DNA of 64,000 bases, taken from contig JAPEVC010000006.1 of the NCBI GenBank assembly GCA_027946555.1, forward strand, positions 278,091-342,090. Reading direction: 5' to 3'. Shown piece after piece: positions 21,830 to 33,732 of this stretch. Under the pieces are notes generated by a model that had not been told where the DNA came from, ran no database searches, and saw nothing but the letters and a program-made list of their open reading frames with translations. Origin of the DNA: Gnomoniopsis sp. IMI 355080. Lineage: Eukaryota; Ascomycota; Sordariomycetes; Diaporthales; Gnomoniaceae. Both the position numbers and the translations under genes were made by a program. How positions within the stretch are numbered: the first letter of the stretch is position 1; every line of letters begins with the position of its first letter.

Positions 21830-23098
21830 GGGCTTAAGTCGACCAGGTGCGGATAGGATGTTCCCGCGCAATGTGGGAAATTGTACATTTTGTGGTACAT
21901 GGAAAGGTATAATGACTCGGACAAGACGGGTATCATTGTCTGTCACTGTTACCACCTCGCGAATTTGTGTTGGAGCGGGACAGCGTGGGTATATGGGGAG
22001 GGGAAAAAGGCCTTTCAGGATGTGGACGAAAGCTATCCTACCATTGTATCCGATTTCCCAACTGGGCATGAAATTTTTGAGCGAGGTTGCTGCTTTGAGT
22101 TGGATTTGGCTCTGTTAGTGCGGGTGTGTCGGCGTGCGGGCGTGCACTGGGGAAAGATCGATACGATGCTGCTGCTTGTCTCTATTCAAAGGATTCCTTT
22201 CTGTCCTCGGTGGGAGGGCATGGTTACTCGTATTCTTGGATTCTTCTGACCAAATATTACTTTCACCTTTTTTGATGTTTTGACTTAACGGATGGACGGA
22301 CCATTTTTGTCATTGTATGCAGTGTTTGGTCGAGATTTTATTCAACGGGTCCAGTTTTTTGTGCAGATATCACTTGGAAAGGGTTCTAGGGCTCAAAGGG
22401 TAGGCGAGGAGGCGTCTGAAGATGAAGTAAGACTAGCCTCGCATGGTATAAAGCGGCTGGCCGGTCCTGAAGATGGGGCCCGCCAGAGAGGCACGAAGAC
22501 GACCAAGTCGCGTTCGAGTGTATGTAGATCATTCACCTTACGTGGCCGTGAAGACAGAGGGCATGGTTTTGTAATCAGTCCCATGTCATCACTAGTTTTC
22601 CTAGCAATGAAGCATACGCTCAATGTTACTTTCCCTGAGAATGAAGCGTGCATGTCGAGCATCTTCCCACAATTTCCATCTTTCCCTGTTGAGTCTCTGG
22701 TCCATCCGAGCAAGCAAAAGAGGGCATATTCCCGTCACCCCAACGTACTCCGATAAAAGCAAAGCAGAATGGGAAGTTCCTACGAATGCCCAAAATCGTG
22801 CCTTTTAAGCCCACGCTGCCGAGGCTGGGTCTCCGGTTGGCGAACACCTCTGAGATGAGCGCACCTCCGTACACGCTGCTTGTTACTAGAGAAGCGAAGC
22901 TTGAGCATGTAATATCGAGATAAGAAGAGAATTTGCTCTCTCGTGTTCTTTGGGCTTCTGGTTGTCAGGGACAGGGGCGCAGCTTGGTCGCCAGCTGATA
23001 CGGTGTATTTAAGGTCTGCGGCCAGAACTTCGATAGCTGAAGAAATCTGGCTCGAACTTCTTCCTAAAAACGGAGAGCCACCCTTGGAAACCTCAGAT
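21830..23098. other. Convergent intergenic region
   Basis: This lies between the STE50-like and DUF4211 gene 3' ends. ORFs up to 154 aa (for example 22292-22756) lack domain features and probably belong to 3' untranslated sequence. No repeat or RNA gene was recognised. Confidence 0.5.
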
Positions 23099-25319
23099 TT
23101 ACCACCGCCTACCCCGCGCAACCTTGGTTGGGTCCTTGTTCCTCGCGCTCTCGATAGTCGCCTGGAAGTCACCAAACAGGCCCTGAATGACGCCATTCTC
23201 ATCCCAATTCGCGACGATCTGGTCGGCGACCTTGTGACGGGCCTTGGCCTTCATGTGCTCGCGCTCGAGCACCTGGTCGGCTTCAAAGTAGCCCTCGCCC
23301 TCGAGGTGCGCCTCGACCCAGTCGCGGAGGCCAACTTTCCAGTGCATGAGGCTGTGAGCCGTTTCGGCGTTGCTATTGCACGTCTGGCCGACGGAGAACT
23401 TGGTGTCTTCGGTGGGAATAATGTTACCGTTCGCATCTAAACGTTGAAGGAAAGAGGTTAGTAGAGGCATGGGCAACGAGAAAAAAGTGTTACAGAAACG
23501 TACCCCGATCGCCATGCTCCTCGTCGTCCTCATCCTCATCTTCCGAGTCACTATCCACCTCATCCAGCGTCTTTGGGTCGTAAGGCTTGCCCCACGGCCG
23601 AATTGTCCAGGTAGCAGGGTGCCCAGAACGACCACAAGCTTGACAATTGGCAAACTCTGTAGCAACGGCGCTTGCTCCCAGTTCCTCCTGCTCAATGTAG
23701 GGCCTGGCTTTCAGAGCCTTGTGGAAGTCCGGTCTCCAGACGCTAGAGATGAATTTCGAGTTCGCGAGGCCCGTGACCTCGTCGCTGAGCTTCCGCCAAG
23801 CAGTAACGTAGACTTCATTGTCCTTATCGAAGCCAGGGTTTATCTTGCGGTGGATCAGCCACTCGACAGCATCTTTGAAGTGCAGCTTTAGAGGCTTTGT
23901 CGAGGCCCTTGTGAACTCTAGGGGAATGAGATGCAGGGCTTCGTCAGGGACACCAAGCGTGTCGTCGTCATCATCAATAAAGTTTTCATCCTCGCTGTTG
24001 GCATCCTCGTCCAGCACACTGGCCTCTCGGGCACGTCGATCTTTACTCGCCCTCTTTTTGGCCTTCTTCTTTTTGGGTTGCGCGGGCTGCTCCGTCTCGG
24101 ATTCATCATCAAAGACCTCGAGGACTTGATGGTCAGAATCTGTGTCGTAAAGAGCACCGTCTTCATCTTCCTCAGACGTATTGATATCTTCGATGGTGAG
24201 ATCTTTCTCTCCCGCTCTGTGACGCCGTAAGAGCTCCATGCGCTTCTCCCTGTGACTGCGGTGCTTCCGCGCACCAGACCGCATGCCCCTAGCATTTGAT
24301 GCGGGCGGTGAGAAGTTCCGTTCGCTGGAGGTTCCCTTGCGCTTGCTTGACTTTACAGGAGATGAATCTGCGCCGGAGGTGTCACTATCGGATTGGCAAG
24401 GAGCAGGTGCAGCCTTGTATCTGGTGAGCCGCCTCCTCTTTGAGGGCGTCTGAATATCGTCATCCTCGTCCACGTCCTCATCCATATCGATTATCGGCCG
24501 TCGCCTTTGCGTAGGCATACTGGACCTTGGCGTCCTCATGGGCAAATCGTCGTCTTCATCTTCTTCAGATGCCGCATGTACAGGCAGCGACTGTGAGGAT
24601 CTCATATGCGCCTGCACCTCGTTCTCGCTCTCCTCATCTAAATCGTCTTGGTCATCCGCCGCCTCCTCCTCATCACTAGAGATCGCCACCACGGGCGCTG
24701 GGAGATGTCGAGACCGGTGCCTATCACGTTGCGAAGTCTCGTGCTTTAGCGGGCCCTCACCGTCACTATCGGTCACGGCGCCGTCTTCCTCCACGGGTGT
24801 TTCCGAGTCGCTGTGCACCACGACCATGCGACGGCCTTTGAGGGATCCGAACATGGAGGAGCGAGGTGGAGACATTACGGCTCGTCTACGCTGTTCAGAA
24901 ATGTTGTTGCTAGCGGCGGTTGAAGGCGGCATATCGCTGTCATCATATTTTTGGGACACTTGGGTCTGCTTTTTGCTCAAGTTTATGGCTTTCCCCTTGC
25001 CTTTCTCTACACACCAAATTGAAGTCAGTCTACGTACATATCACATACGACATAAGGGGAAAAACCTACCCAACGATGACTCCAGTGTCTGCTGTCTCGG
25101 TTTCCTCCTACTTCTCTTCGTTGTCATCGACAATGGGCTCGCCATCTGGTTCTTACCCGGGCTGCTCTCCTGCACCGTCCGAGGCGATGAGAATCTCACT
25201 CGCGCAGGTGATCGCCCGAGATTTGGCAGAGGCGAACTGGTGAAGGCCTCAGCAGCAGCGACAGGCTCGAAGGTGAGTCTCTGCTGCTGGGCCTTGCGCG
25301 CGCGCTTTCGTGAACCCAT
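23099..25319 (-). CDS. DUF4211-domain nuclear protein
   Basis: Three exons, 25319-25070, 25006-23504 and 23436-23099 (introns of 63 and 67 bp), give 696 aa. The start MGSRKRARKAQQQRLTFEP is the first in-frame ATG. Seen: a basic N-terminus and a long acidic, Ser-rich middle with many Asp/Glu runs and basic nuclear-localisation-like clusters (SKRRRL, PKKKKAKKR). A folded C-terminal part from about residue 439 reads LHLIPLEFTRASTKPLKLHF. It has two possible metal-binding clusters, CQACGRSGH near 540 and TCNSNAETAHSLMHW near 600. The last intron falls between them; splicing gives EEHGDRDANGNII. Known: DUF4211 occurs in fungal nuclear proteins of undefined function. A chromatin or transcription role is inference from charge pattern and the Zn-like motifs. 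Confidence 0.85.
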
Positions 25320-25354
25320 CAGACGGGTGCTGTGTTTGCTTGCACCAAGACAGA

Positions 25355-25414
<60 letters not shown>

Positions 25415-26689
25415 GAGAGTTCTCAGGAGGATGAAAAAAAGACAATGGAAGAACCGCAGGAGTGCGGGTGGCAATTTTGCAGGAACGGTGCCCGGGTAAT
25501 ACTGATCACGGTGCAAACGGTGGAATCTAAGTCAGTAAATCTTTGTCCACTGTTGCCTTATGCGAATTTTGTCGGGTCTGATTTTGATGCTAGGCAATCA
25601 TATGTTTGATTTGAAACAGAAGGGAAAAGGCTATGCTATAAGACCGGATTTTGTTTGCTCAAGTTGGAGGGGCAGACGTTGGCCGAACATCGTGGTGACG
25701 CGCTCTTGTGAGAATAAAATCCCCCCCGACGCGTTAATGAGTGCACGGACCAGCGACCAAATTGACCACTTCCTCCATGAGTGAGTCGATGAACCTCACT
25801 CGCCAAGTTCTGGCATTTTAGAAGAAAGCATGGTATATCTGCCTTTGAGGTCTTGAGTACTCACTGCTTAGCTACCTACATAATTTTTTCCTTCTGAAAG
25901 TCCAAAGTCTGAGATTGCTCCGGGTCTAGCACCATCAATTCACTTATAGGAAAGTTCAGAGGTTCATGCATCTATAGCTACTTCCTGGGTAACCCCATCG
26001 TACCAAGCATGGTTCCCAGGCTGCAGCCTGCAGGCAGCCAGGTCAGTCGAGCCGTTCCACTTGGAGTATGCCATCCTAAGTACATGCCTTTGGTGGAATG
26101 AAACTTACTGTAAAATGGGACGCTGTATGCATGTCCTTTTTGTCCATACCCACCACTTCGTACGTATATACGGCCGCCACTAGCGATCGTCTTCTTTGCG
26201 TGACGAGGCAACCAACCACTGGGCCCCCATCTTCTCAAACTATTTCGTCACATGCGGTGATTACAGGGTAACATGAGCCTAAACATGATAGCATGTCGTA
26301 TTGACGACTAAATAGGTATCTATAACAACTGTACCAATCCCGAACCAACCAACCGACGCATCTAGCTCCAGCGATGGCTGTTCGATAGAATGAAAAGACC
26401 CTTATTAAACATGACATCCTCCTAGTGCCGTCCGGTCTCAAGTCGCTCATAAAGAAGTGAACCTCGTACAATTAAAATCCACTCGCTGGATTGTCAACAA
26501 CACAAAACGCCGTACCATCATGAATTTCTTAGACTCTTGTTTTATCTTGAAGAGGCCTCTCGCCTCAAGCCTTGGCTTTCTCGTGCCCCTTTGTCGTTCT
26601 GATAAACTTCCCGGGGTGGGGGGCAAAAGTCTATATGTGAGCGCACAAGACACTACACCCGTCTTCCCGCACATTGTAAAGCTTTGGAT
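25320..26689. other. DUF4211 promoter and LCB2 3' flank
   Basis: No gene is supported. It holds the (AG)26 microsatellite at 25358-25409 and a C7 run near 25720. A weakly AT-rich middle has only short ORFs, and the LCB2 3' flank is at the right. Confidence 0.5.
25358..25409. repeat. (AG)26 microsatellite
   Basis: About 52 bp of perfect AG dinucleotide repeat lies 39 bp upstream of the DUF4211 start codon, on the minus strand a CT repeat. It is probably in the 5' untranslated region or core promoter. Pyrimidine tracts there are common in fungi, but this length is unusual for the window. Confidence 0.9.
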
Positions 26690-28705
26690 TTACCGAAGAG
26701 GCTGATGAGCGTCGCGCACTCCGGCGGCAATGACATCTTCCAACTTCCACCTCGGAGGCTTGATGATGGCACTATCGCGTCCGCCTTGCCTGCGCCATTC
26801 CCGCTCCATCTCAGGTGTGACACCCGAGGGCAATGGCTCCAAGCCGCCGGCAATGCCAGTCGAGAATTTGAGCTGCAGAATATCACCAATCTCATCACAG
26901 GCTGCCAGTACACGGTCCATATCCTCTTTGTTGTGTGCTGCAGAGACGCAGAAGCGAGCGCGCGAACTAATGAGAGGTACAGCAGGGTAGCCGACTACAA
27001 CCACGGCGATGTTGCGCCTAAGCATTTCATGACTGAAAGCAGACATCTTAGCAGGGTTGTAAAGCATGACTGGGACAATGGGTGAGTCGTCGTGGCCAGT
27101 AACAATGAGCCCGAGCCGCTTGAGTCCCAAGCGGAGGTAACGCGAGTTGAAAGTGATTCGCTGTAGTCGTTCTTCACCCTGCCCAGGGACCAATTCACCC
27201 TCGATGATCTTCAAGGACGACAGGATCTGCATCAGGACACTCGGACTGGGAGACTCTCCATATAGTGTGGAGGCGTTGATGGTTCTGAGCTTGTCAATTA
27301 TGTGCTTCTCCGCGGCAACATAGCCACCATTTGCGCCGAAGGACTTGGTGAAGGTTCCCATCATGATGTCAACCTCATTCGGGTCGCATCTGAAATAGTC
27401 GCAGACACCCTTGCCGTTGGGGCCCAAAGCACCGATGCTGTGAGCCTCATCGAGGTACAGGAAGAATTTGTACTTTCTCTTCAAGGCTAGAACACCCGGG
27501 AGATCAACCATGGTGCCCTCCATAGAGTACAAACCCTCGACAGCGACAAGAATCTTCTTCCAGGGTCGGTGGGTGCGAGGCTGTCCCTGGGCGATGGCCT
27601 CCCTCAACTTCTTCTCCAGATCGACCATGTCGTTGTGCTTGAAAGACCTAATCATAGCTCCAGACAGACGTGCGCCCACCCGGATGGATGCGTGATTGAG
27701 CTCATCGGAGACGATCAGGCAGCCTTTGCTAACAAGGGCTGGGAAAGAGCCAGCGTTGGTGACGTAGCCCATGGAGAAAACCATGGCATCAGGCTTGCCC
27801 ACAAACTTGGCCGTCTCCCGCTCGACTTCCTGTGTCAGATCATTGGTTCCAGCGTCCGCCCTGGGGCTGCAGGAAGTAATGCCATATTTGCGCACGGTCT
27901 CCTCGACGGCATCAGCACACGCGCCTTCTGCCTGCGCGAATCCAAGATAGTTGTAGGAGCTGACATTGAGAGCCTCGGTGTGCGTGCCCGTGTAGGTGTA
28001 GGTGTAATTGTAGTCTGCGGACGTGCGATCCAAGAGGGTCAGGTAGCGACCTGGCACTCCAGTGATGGGGCGAGCAAACGCATCATCGAGTCTGCTCTTC
28101 AATCGGCGGGTGTAAAAGCTATCAAAATCATCTGTGAGAGGGGCGTAGCCAGCTCCACCAGCAATGATACTGTAGCGTTTCTTGTCACCGAAGTAACGAC
28201 CAAAGAAATCACGAGCATGGCCAAAGGCAATCAGCAAGAGATAGCTGATGTACGTGGTCAGGACGTAGTAGTAGGGAGCCACATCCTCAATGGGGGCATC
28301 GAGAGACCCTCCGCGATGCTTGCTGACATATCTGTGGCTTGGGTGGATCAGAGGACCGAATTGAGCCTCTGCGCGCTTGACTTGGCTGGTTTCTGTGGAC
28401 GTGGGAGGCTTGAAGAGAGTCGTGTCGGGTTCTTCGTCGTTCAACTCGCCGGCGGTGGCGGTAGACAGCGAAATAGTCGGCAGCGCCAATGAGGGAGCGG
28501 TGATTTGTGACGAGGGAGTGAGCTGGACCTGGGAGACAGCCATTAAGGACTGCTGAGCTGAGACGTTTTCTTTGTTCTTGGTAGTGGCGGAAAAGAGCTG
28601 GGACAAGCGATTCGCGCGAGACTGGGACGGCCTACGGTCCCCGTTCTTCTCAGGCGGCGTCATGCTGGATGAAGTCGAAAAGGGGTTCGTCAACTTGCGT
28701 GGCAT
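26690..28705 (-). CDS. LCB2: Serine palmitoyltransferase subunit 2 (Lcb2)
   Basis: Single exon, 671 aa. The start MPRKLTNPFSTSSSM is the first ATG; the open frame upstream begins only with a TTG codon. Seen: a Ser/Thr-rich N-terminus of about 130 aa and a membrane segment near 165-185 (YYYVLTTYISYLLLIAFG). The alpha-oxoamine synthase fold follows with SYNYLGFA, DELNHASIRVGARLSGA, VEGLYSMEGTM and LDEAHSIGALGPNGKGVCD. The PLP lysine motif GTFTKSFGANGGY lies near residue 450. Known: Lcb2 carries the catalytic lysine of serine palmitoyltransferase, which with Lcb1 condenses serine and palmitoyl-CoA in the ER, the first step of sphingolipid synthesis. The catalytic residues look intact. The N-terminus is longer than in yeast (561 aa). 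Confidence 0.96.
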   Translation of the reverse strand: MPRKLTNPFSTSSSMTPPEKNGDRRPSQSRANRLSQLFSATTKNKENVSAQQSLMAVSQVQLTPSSQITAPSLALPTISLSTATAGELNDEEPDTTLFKPPTSTETSQVKRAEAQFGPLIHPSHRYVSKHRGGSLDAPIEDVAPYYYVLTTYISYLLLIAFGHARDFFGRYFGDKKRYSIIAGGAGYAPLTDDFDSFYTRRLKSRLDDAFARPITGVPGRYLTLLDRTSADYNYTYTYTGTHTEALNVSSYNYLGFAQAEGACADAVEETVRKYGITSCSPRADAGTNDLTQEVERETAKFVGKPDAMVFSMGYVTNAGSFPALVSKGCLIVSDELNHASIRVGARLSGAMIRSFKHNDMVDLEKKLREAIAQGQPRTHRPWKKILVAVEGLYSMEGTMVDLPGVLALKRKYKFFLYLDEAHSIGALGPNGKGVCDYFRCDPNEVDIMMGTFTKSFGANGGYVAAEKHIIDKLRTINASTLYGESPSPSVLMQILSSLKIIEGELVPGQGEERLQRITFNSRYLRLGLKRLGLIVTGHDDSPIVPVMLYNPAKMSAFSHEMLRRNIAVVVVGYPAVPLISSRARFCVSAAHNKEDMDRVLAACDEIGDILQLKFSTGIAGGLEPLPSGVTPEMEREWRRQGGRDSAIIKPPRWKLEDVIAAGVRDAHQPLR

Positions 28706-30336
28706 TTCTCGTCTCGGCGCTGGGAAGCTTCGAGGGAGTGAATGAACAGTGCTGGTAAGATGAGGCGGGTCGATTTCGACGATGCAGCTGTATTTCGAAT
28801 AAAGAGTCAACAAGGTGTTTTGCAAATCAATTATATTTTAATTCAGCAGGGAAGCAATTGTGTACGAGTTGAGCCGCGACGGAAAGATCCAGTTGAAGTT
28901 CTGGTGTGTGGAGGAAAGGAAAGAGCTCAAAGACAGACAAGCAATTGACTGGCTGCACTGGAGGGGCTGACTGGGTAGGTGATATGGATGAGGCGAGGGT
29001 AATTTGCAGGAAGGAAGGAACGCATGCGAGATCGTACAGCTGAGCCGTGCGTTCTCTCCTTCTCGTGCTCGCGATTCTTTCCTTGAGGGCGGGATGAAGA
29101 GGAGCAGGTACAAGGGCAAGGGCATGGGCAAGGGAAAATTTGATGGGAGCGGTCGGCACCGGACCACCCGGAAATAGCCCGCAAGTCCCGCAAGATTGCA
29201 CCTGCAGATGTTGGTGGCCTGGGCTGTGGCGGCAAAAGCGCGGGAAGGAGCGGGCAGGGCAGGGCAGGGGGGATCGATTGCAACCTGAGATTCCTGTGAA
29301 GGAGAGAAACACTGTAACAAGATTGCTTGGTTGCCTCCATTTCATCTCCCACGCCACAGAACCAGCCAAGGTAGAGATGTGGTGCGGTAGGTCTCAATGG
29401 AAAGACGAGCCCAACGCAAGTCCGGCCGGACAAGCCATCGGAATGGCAAACTCTGAAATTCAACTCAAAAACACTCTCAAACAAATCAAAAGCAACTCAC
29501 TGTCCTAATATAGACCTGCAGATGCCCCAAACACCACCACCAGTTCGTTCGATGTTCGATGTTGTGTTGTGTGTGTGCTCTGTGTGCCTGTGTGGAGCAC
29601 CACTCGGACGAATCAAGTCGCGTCTCGGCCTTTTCGCTGCAAGGGACCAAGCTTCTGCTGGCAGCGGGCGTTATAACGTGTTGCAGCCAAGCCGGACAGC
29701 AGCAACACAACGGTTGGGATGCTGAGTACTATATGTACTTGATGTATGTTGTGCGTCGTGAGAGAGGGCAGGTGGGTGGAATCAAAGGGTATGGGGAAGC
29801 AAAAATGGTATAAGTAGTGCAAAAAGAGGATTTTACACGAAACGGGAACTCAGGAGTCGGGCTGTCTGACTTCTTGAACGAAATTGCCAACCCAGCCAGA
29901 TCGACAATGGTATCGCAATCGATTTTGGTCGAGAGAACAGGGGCCTCAAGGAGACGATGGATCGGCACCGGGTGCTTCGAACTGTCCCTGACACTAGAAC
30001 AACCGCAGGGCCGCAGGACGATTTGACCGGCTCGCCCGGGACACTAATTCTTGGTACTGGTGGTGATGATTCTTACAAATGCCGACAGTTCAGTCTGCTA
30101 GCAGAGGGAGAGACGGACTCGGAAATGCTGGATCACAGCAAGATCAGACCGAGACTACTTACTTTATACTGCCGTGCTGTCCTTCCTCGCTGTTTATCCT
30201 CCCACCGCCGAATCGCGAATATGCTTTGACATCCAACCTGGACGTCACAAACATCATCCGCCGACATTGCGCTCCAGCATTTCCCATCCATCATCCCGGA
30301 GCACTCAGGCCCACATTTCCATGCCCCAGATCGACG

Positions 30337-30513
30337 ATGCAGCTGATTCTCACCGTACTGGCCTATGGTCCTATCAGTAGCACTGCCCTTTGCATGACAT
30401 CTCAGGGATCCCGTGGCATCCGCTCGCCAAGAAGCACAGGAAAACATTCAGCCTCATTCGAGCTCTTCCATGTCAACGACTCAGGGCGTCGCTGTATTGC
30501 ATTGGCCGAGTGA
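30337..30513 (+). CDS. Possible small secreted peptide (58 aa), speculative
   Basis: An ATG-initiated ORF encodes 58 aa. It begins MQLILTVLAYGPISSTALC, which resembles a secretion signal with a small-residue cleavage region. The mature part would be about 39 residues, basic and Ser-rich, with one further Cys (GRRCIALAE at the end). It stands in the 3.4-kb gene-poor region without a recognisable relative. Chance is a real alternative. Confidence 0.15.
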   Translation: MQLILTVLAYGPISSTALCMTSQGSRGIRSPRSTGKHSASFELFHVNDSGRRCIALAE

Positions 30514-31383
30514 ATTGTCAACAGCCCTATGCATCAAATCCCGACAGGGCTACCTGACCTTGCCTGGCAGCCCAACACATGGGACTGAGTAGTAACTACC
30601 AGATTTGGTAGTTGCTGCTGACACATACCTCACATCCACGTCTCGCCAGTGAACAATTCATCCACTATAGCGTTGAGCTCCAGGTGGTCCCCTGGTGCCG
30701 GTCCCTTCAACACTATTCACTACGGCCCTGATTTTTTCTCTCTCTTCTCCATCGTCAGGACCTGTCAGGCCCAAGTCGGAAGCCTGACATTTCTCCCTTG
30801 ACCCAGCACACGACCAATCATCTTGGTGAATTTTCTCAGCCTGGCCGCCTACCACCCGCAAGGAACCAGCCAGCACGGGTAGCTTCGTGGCACACTGTCG
30901 GTGAATCTCAGACTACCCTCAATGACCTCCGATCCTATCAAATGCAAACCTCTCTACTCCATTTGTCGATGAAGCACCAGCGATGCGATCAAGACCATCG
31001 CATTGCATGACTGCTCACCCATATACCCACTCCAACGCATAAAAGGAGAAGTGAAGACAAAAAAAAAGTCATTGAATACTACCGACGCACTGGTACTATT
31101 ATCGTGTTCGTATTTGACATGTATCAGGCGCCGTGTCGATCGATGAGTGAGGCTGTCGTGGGATCCTGTGCGCGCCCAAATTTGTTCTCGATTCACACCT
31201 GAACGTGTAGCATATCATGTTTCCCCCTAACCTTAGTCCCCAAACCATAGCACCAACCAACGTCTATTTGGGGCCTCGCCTTTAACAAATGTCGTCACAC
31301 GAGGCTGTTCGGCATGAACTCGCGAGGATAATGCCTTTGACGCGCCATGGAACGCCCTTCCCACAGACGTAGTGAAGTACCGT

Positions 31384-31394
31384 CCCCCCCCCCC
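31384..31394. repeat. C11 homopolymer
   Basis: Eleven consecutive C in intergenic DNA. Similar runs lie at 15704-15713, 51226-51236 and, as G12, at 62186-62197. Confidence 0.8.
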
Positions 31395-32136
31395 GATAAA
31401 GCGATGCTTTTACCTCGCGGGCCGCCAACGGCTCAATGCGGCACGGAAATTGTCATGCCTTTAGAACCGCCCGGTTGGGTCTGGACTTTTGCGGGCACTC
31501 GTTTGGTAAGCTTCCCTTTGCATTCAAGGCTGCTTTATTATTAGCGTCAAGAGCCGTCGTCATGAAGATCGAAGAGCTTGAAACGCCTGGGGTCTAGTTC
31601 CACGGGCTCGGTAGAGAAGACGCAAGTTGAAACGTCATTTGGAGACAGCACTAGATCTACTTTGACAATAGCGTGCTGGGTTTTGCACGCACAAGAGCCG
31701 GGACTAGGAGCTTTTTTAAAGTTCATTCATTTTCTTCTAGATGCTTTCCTTGGTGCTCATATCCTGCTTTGCTGCAGGATGTCGGAACGTGAGAAAGGGG
31801 GGCCATCACATAGATAGCATGGGCTCGTCCTCGGCTCATGCTATAATGATCAGGAGGATCATGATAGGCACAAAGCTGCTACTGCTCTGACAAACCGCCG
31901 CCGTTTGAAGTTCCATAAATGTGAAAGAGATTAACAAAAAATGCCCGGCGTGTGCAAGGCGCAACCTGAACGCCAGAAACCCAGCCCAGCCAGCCATGCC
32001 TGCTGCCAACTCATAAACCTTAATAAATAAAGAAAAGACGTCCTTTCCAAGCAATCCTTCATGCCCCATTGCATCACTGCCCCGGAGAATTGTGACGCAA
32101 TTCCGTACCAGACAATGTAAACAAAAATGATGCTGT

Positions 32137-33732
32137 TTACAATGACGTAACAATCTGCTCCAGCTTCTCGAGCAGGATGTCGGCATGCTTCTCCTCGAAG
32201 GTCAGCATCGGCCTCAGGCGCACTGCGTTGGCGCCCGAGCCACCAATGTTCACACCGAAGCTCTTGGCCTTCTTGACGAACTCGTCGCGGCGTGGGTTGT
32301 CAAAAGCAATAAATGTGCCCTGACCCTTTCCACGCAGGTTCTCGAACTGGCCCGGGTACTTGGTAGCCAGCGCCGCAAGCTTACCGTACAGGTAGTCACC
32401 AACGCGGGCGGTCTGCGCGACCAGGTCGTGCTTCTCAATCTCCTCGATGATGGCGCGGAAGAGGATGGCGCGCGCTGGGTCGCCCATCCATGTGTTGAAC
32501 TGACGGTAAGGCTTGTTGGGCCGCAGCTCCGGGTTGCCAAAGTAGTAGCCGGCGGTCTGGGCCTTCTTGGAGAAGGTGACCATGTCGGGCGGCGAGGGCA
32601 GGTCCCAGTGGTCGTGGGCCCAGAACTTGCCGGTGGCGCCGACGCCTGTCTGCACCTCGTCGACAATCAGCAGCACGCCGTGCTTTTTGGTGACCTCGCG
32701 CAAGCCGCGGAAGAATGCGGGCGAGGCGTGGTTGTCGCCGCCCTCAGACTGGATGGGCTCGACAATCACGGCGCAAGGGGGCAGGCGGTAGTTGAGGATC
32801 AGGTCCTCGACCTCGGCGAGGGCGGCCTCCTCGGCCTTCTTGTTCTCCTCGACGTGCTCCTCCAGGGGGTACTTGAGCAGGGGGAAGGTGGCCTGGGGCC
32901 AGTCGAAGGCGGGGATGTCCAGCTTGTGGATGGGCTTGGAGCGGGTGGTGGAGAGCGAGCCGAACAAGCGGCCATGGAAGGCGGTCTTGAAGGACATGAT
33001 GGAGAGCTCCTGCGAGGCACCGGGAGCCTGGTTGTTCATGGATGAGAGGAGCTCCTCCTCGGTGAACTCGACATGGGCACCGCCACGCTGCTGCTGGCGC
33101 TTCCACATGAAAGCGGCCTTGTAGGCAGTTTCGTTGGCGTCAGAGCCGGCCATGGCAGTGAAGACCTGGTCCAAGCCCTTGGGGGCTACCTTGAGGATAC
33201 CGGAGCGCAGGACCTCGGCCCAGTCATTGGGCGGGAAGTTGCCCAGAGCGGGGCGGTTGACCAGTGTGTTAACGACCGCATCGCTCTTCATGGCCTCGAT
33301 AAGGTGAGGGTTGTTATAGCCGACGGGGATAGAGGCAATCTGGGCGTAGCTATAATTCAGTCGCACAACGTTAGCCCATCCTGTCTTGGTCTGAATTTGG
33401 GGGTGAGGAGGAGCGTGTACTTACACATCCAGCAGCACGTTTCCATCAGGGTCAGCGATGTAGTTGCCAATGGAAGCCTTGTAGTCTGTGAGCATGTTCA
33501 AGCTCCGCGTGTCAAAGACCTTGTCCAAGTCGGCGGTCTGTTCCTTTGACTTGGGACCTGGGATCTCCGTCTTGACAGACGGAGCGTTGGGCTCGATACC
33601 ATCAAAGCGACCCATGTTGCTAGCGGAGACGGAGAAAGATCGGCTTGAAGCTGGCGCAAGTCGTGAAGCAGACAAGAGTCTCGAGGAGTTTATGGCAGAC
33701 ACGCGCCGTGAGATGGTACGAAGGGCAGACAT
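32137..33732 (-). CDS. 4-aminobutyrate aminotransferase, mitochondrial
   Basis: Two exons, 33732-33425 and 33349-32137, flank a 75-bp intron (GTAAGT...ATAG) and give 506 aa. The join reads GNVLLDVYAQIASIPVGYNN. Seen: an Arg/Ser-rich N-terminus (MSALRTISRRVSAINSSR) typical of mitochondrial import. The class-III aminotransferase core follows: AMAGSDANETAYKAAF, FHGRLFGSLSTTRSK, VEPIQSEGGD, LLIVDEVQTGVGATGKFW and the PLP lysine region VTFSKKAQTAGYYF near residue 362. Known: GABA transaminase converts GABA and 2-oxoglutarate to succinic semialdehyde and glutamate in the GABA shunt (gatA in Aspergillus, UGA1 in yeast). Length and motifs match the family. A cytosolic form is less likely given the presequence. 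Confidence 0.95.

Larger units (their letters stand above)
28706..32136. other. Gene-poor region, about 3.4 kb
   Basis: The longest gene-free stretch in the window, from the LCB2 promoter to the GABA aminotransferase 3' end. ORFs reach about 185 aa but have no domain-like features and overlap one another. One short plus-strand ORF at 30337-30513 starts with a signal-peptide-like segment and is listed separately. A C11 run sits at 31384-31394. Long leaders or non-coding RNAs are possible but not supported. Confidence 0.45.

Noticed and set aside
22292..22756. Plus-strand ORF of 154 codons after STE50
   Set aside because: It is in the expected 3' region between convergent genes and has no recognisable features.
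25041..25445. Longer DUF4211 N-terminus translating the (AG)n repeat as a Leu-Ser repeat
   Set aside because: The extended frame has no ATG upstream of 25319, so the repeat is unlikely to be translated.
27569..28492. Plus-strand ORF of 307 codons opposite LCB2
   Set aside because: It lies entirely antisense to conserved LCB2 coding sequence, begins at a GTG codon, and has no domain-like sequence. Codon bias of the real gene keeps this frame open.
26706..28825. Extended LCB2 start at 28825
   Set aside because: That position is a TTG codon. The first ATG, at 28705, has a good context and gives a sensible N-terminus.
32185..33045. Plus-strand ORF of 286 codons opposite GABA aminotransferase
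   Set aside because: It is antisense to a conserved enzyme. Its Val/Leu/Gly-rich composition reflects GC-rich third positions of the real frame.
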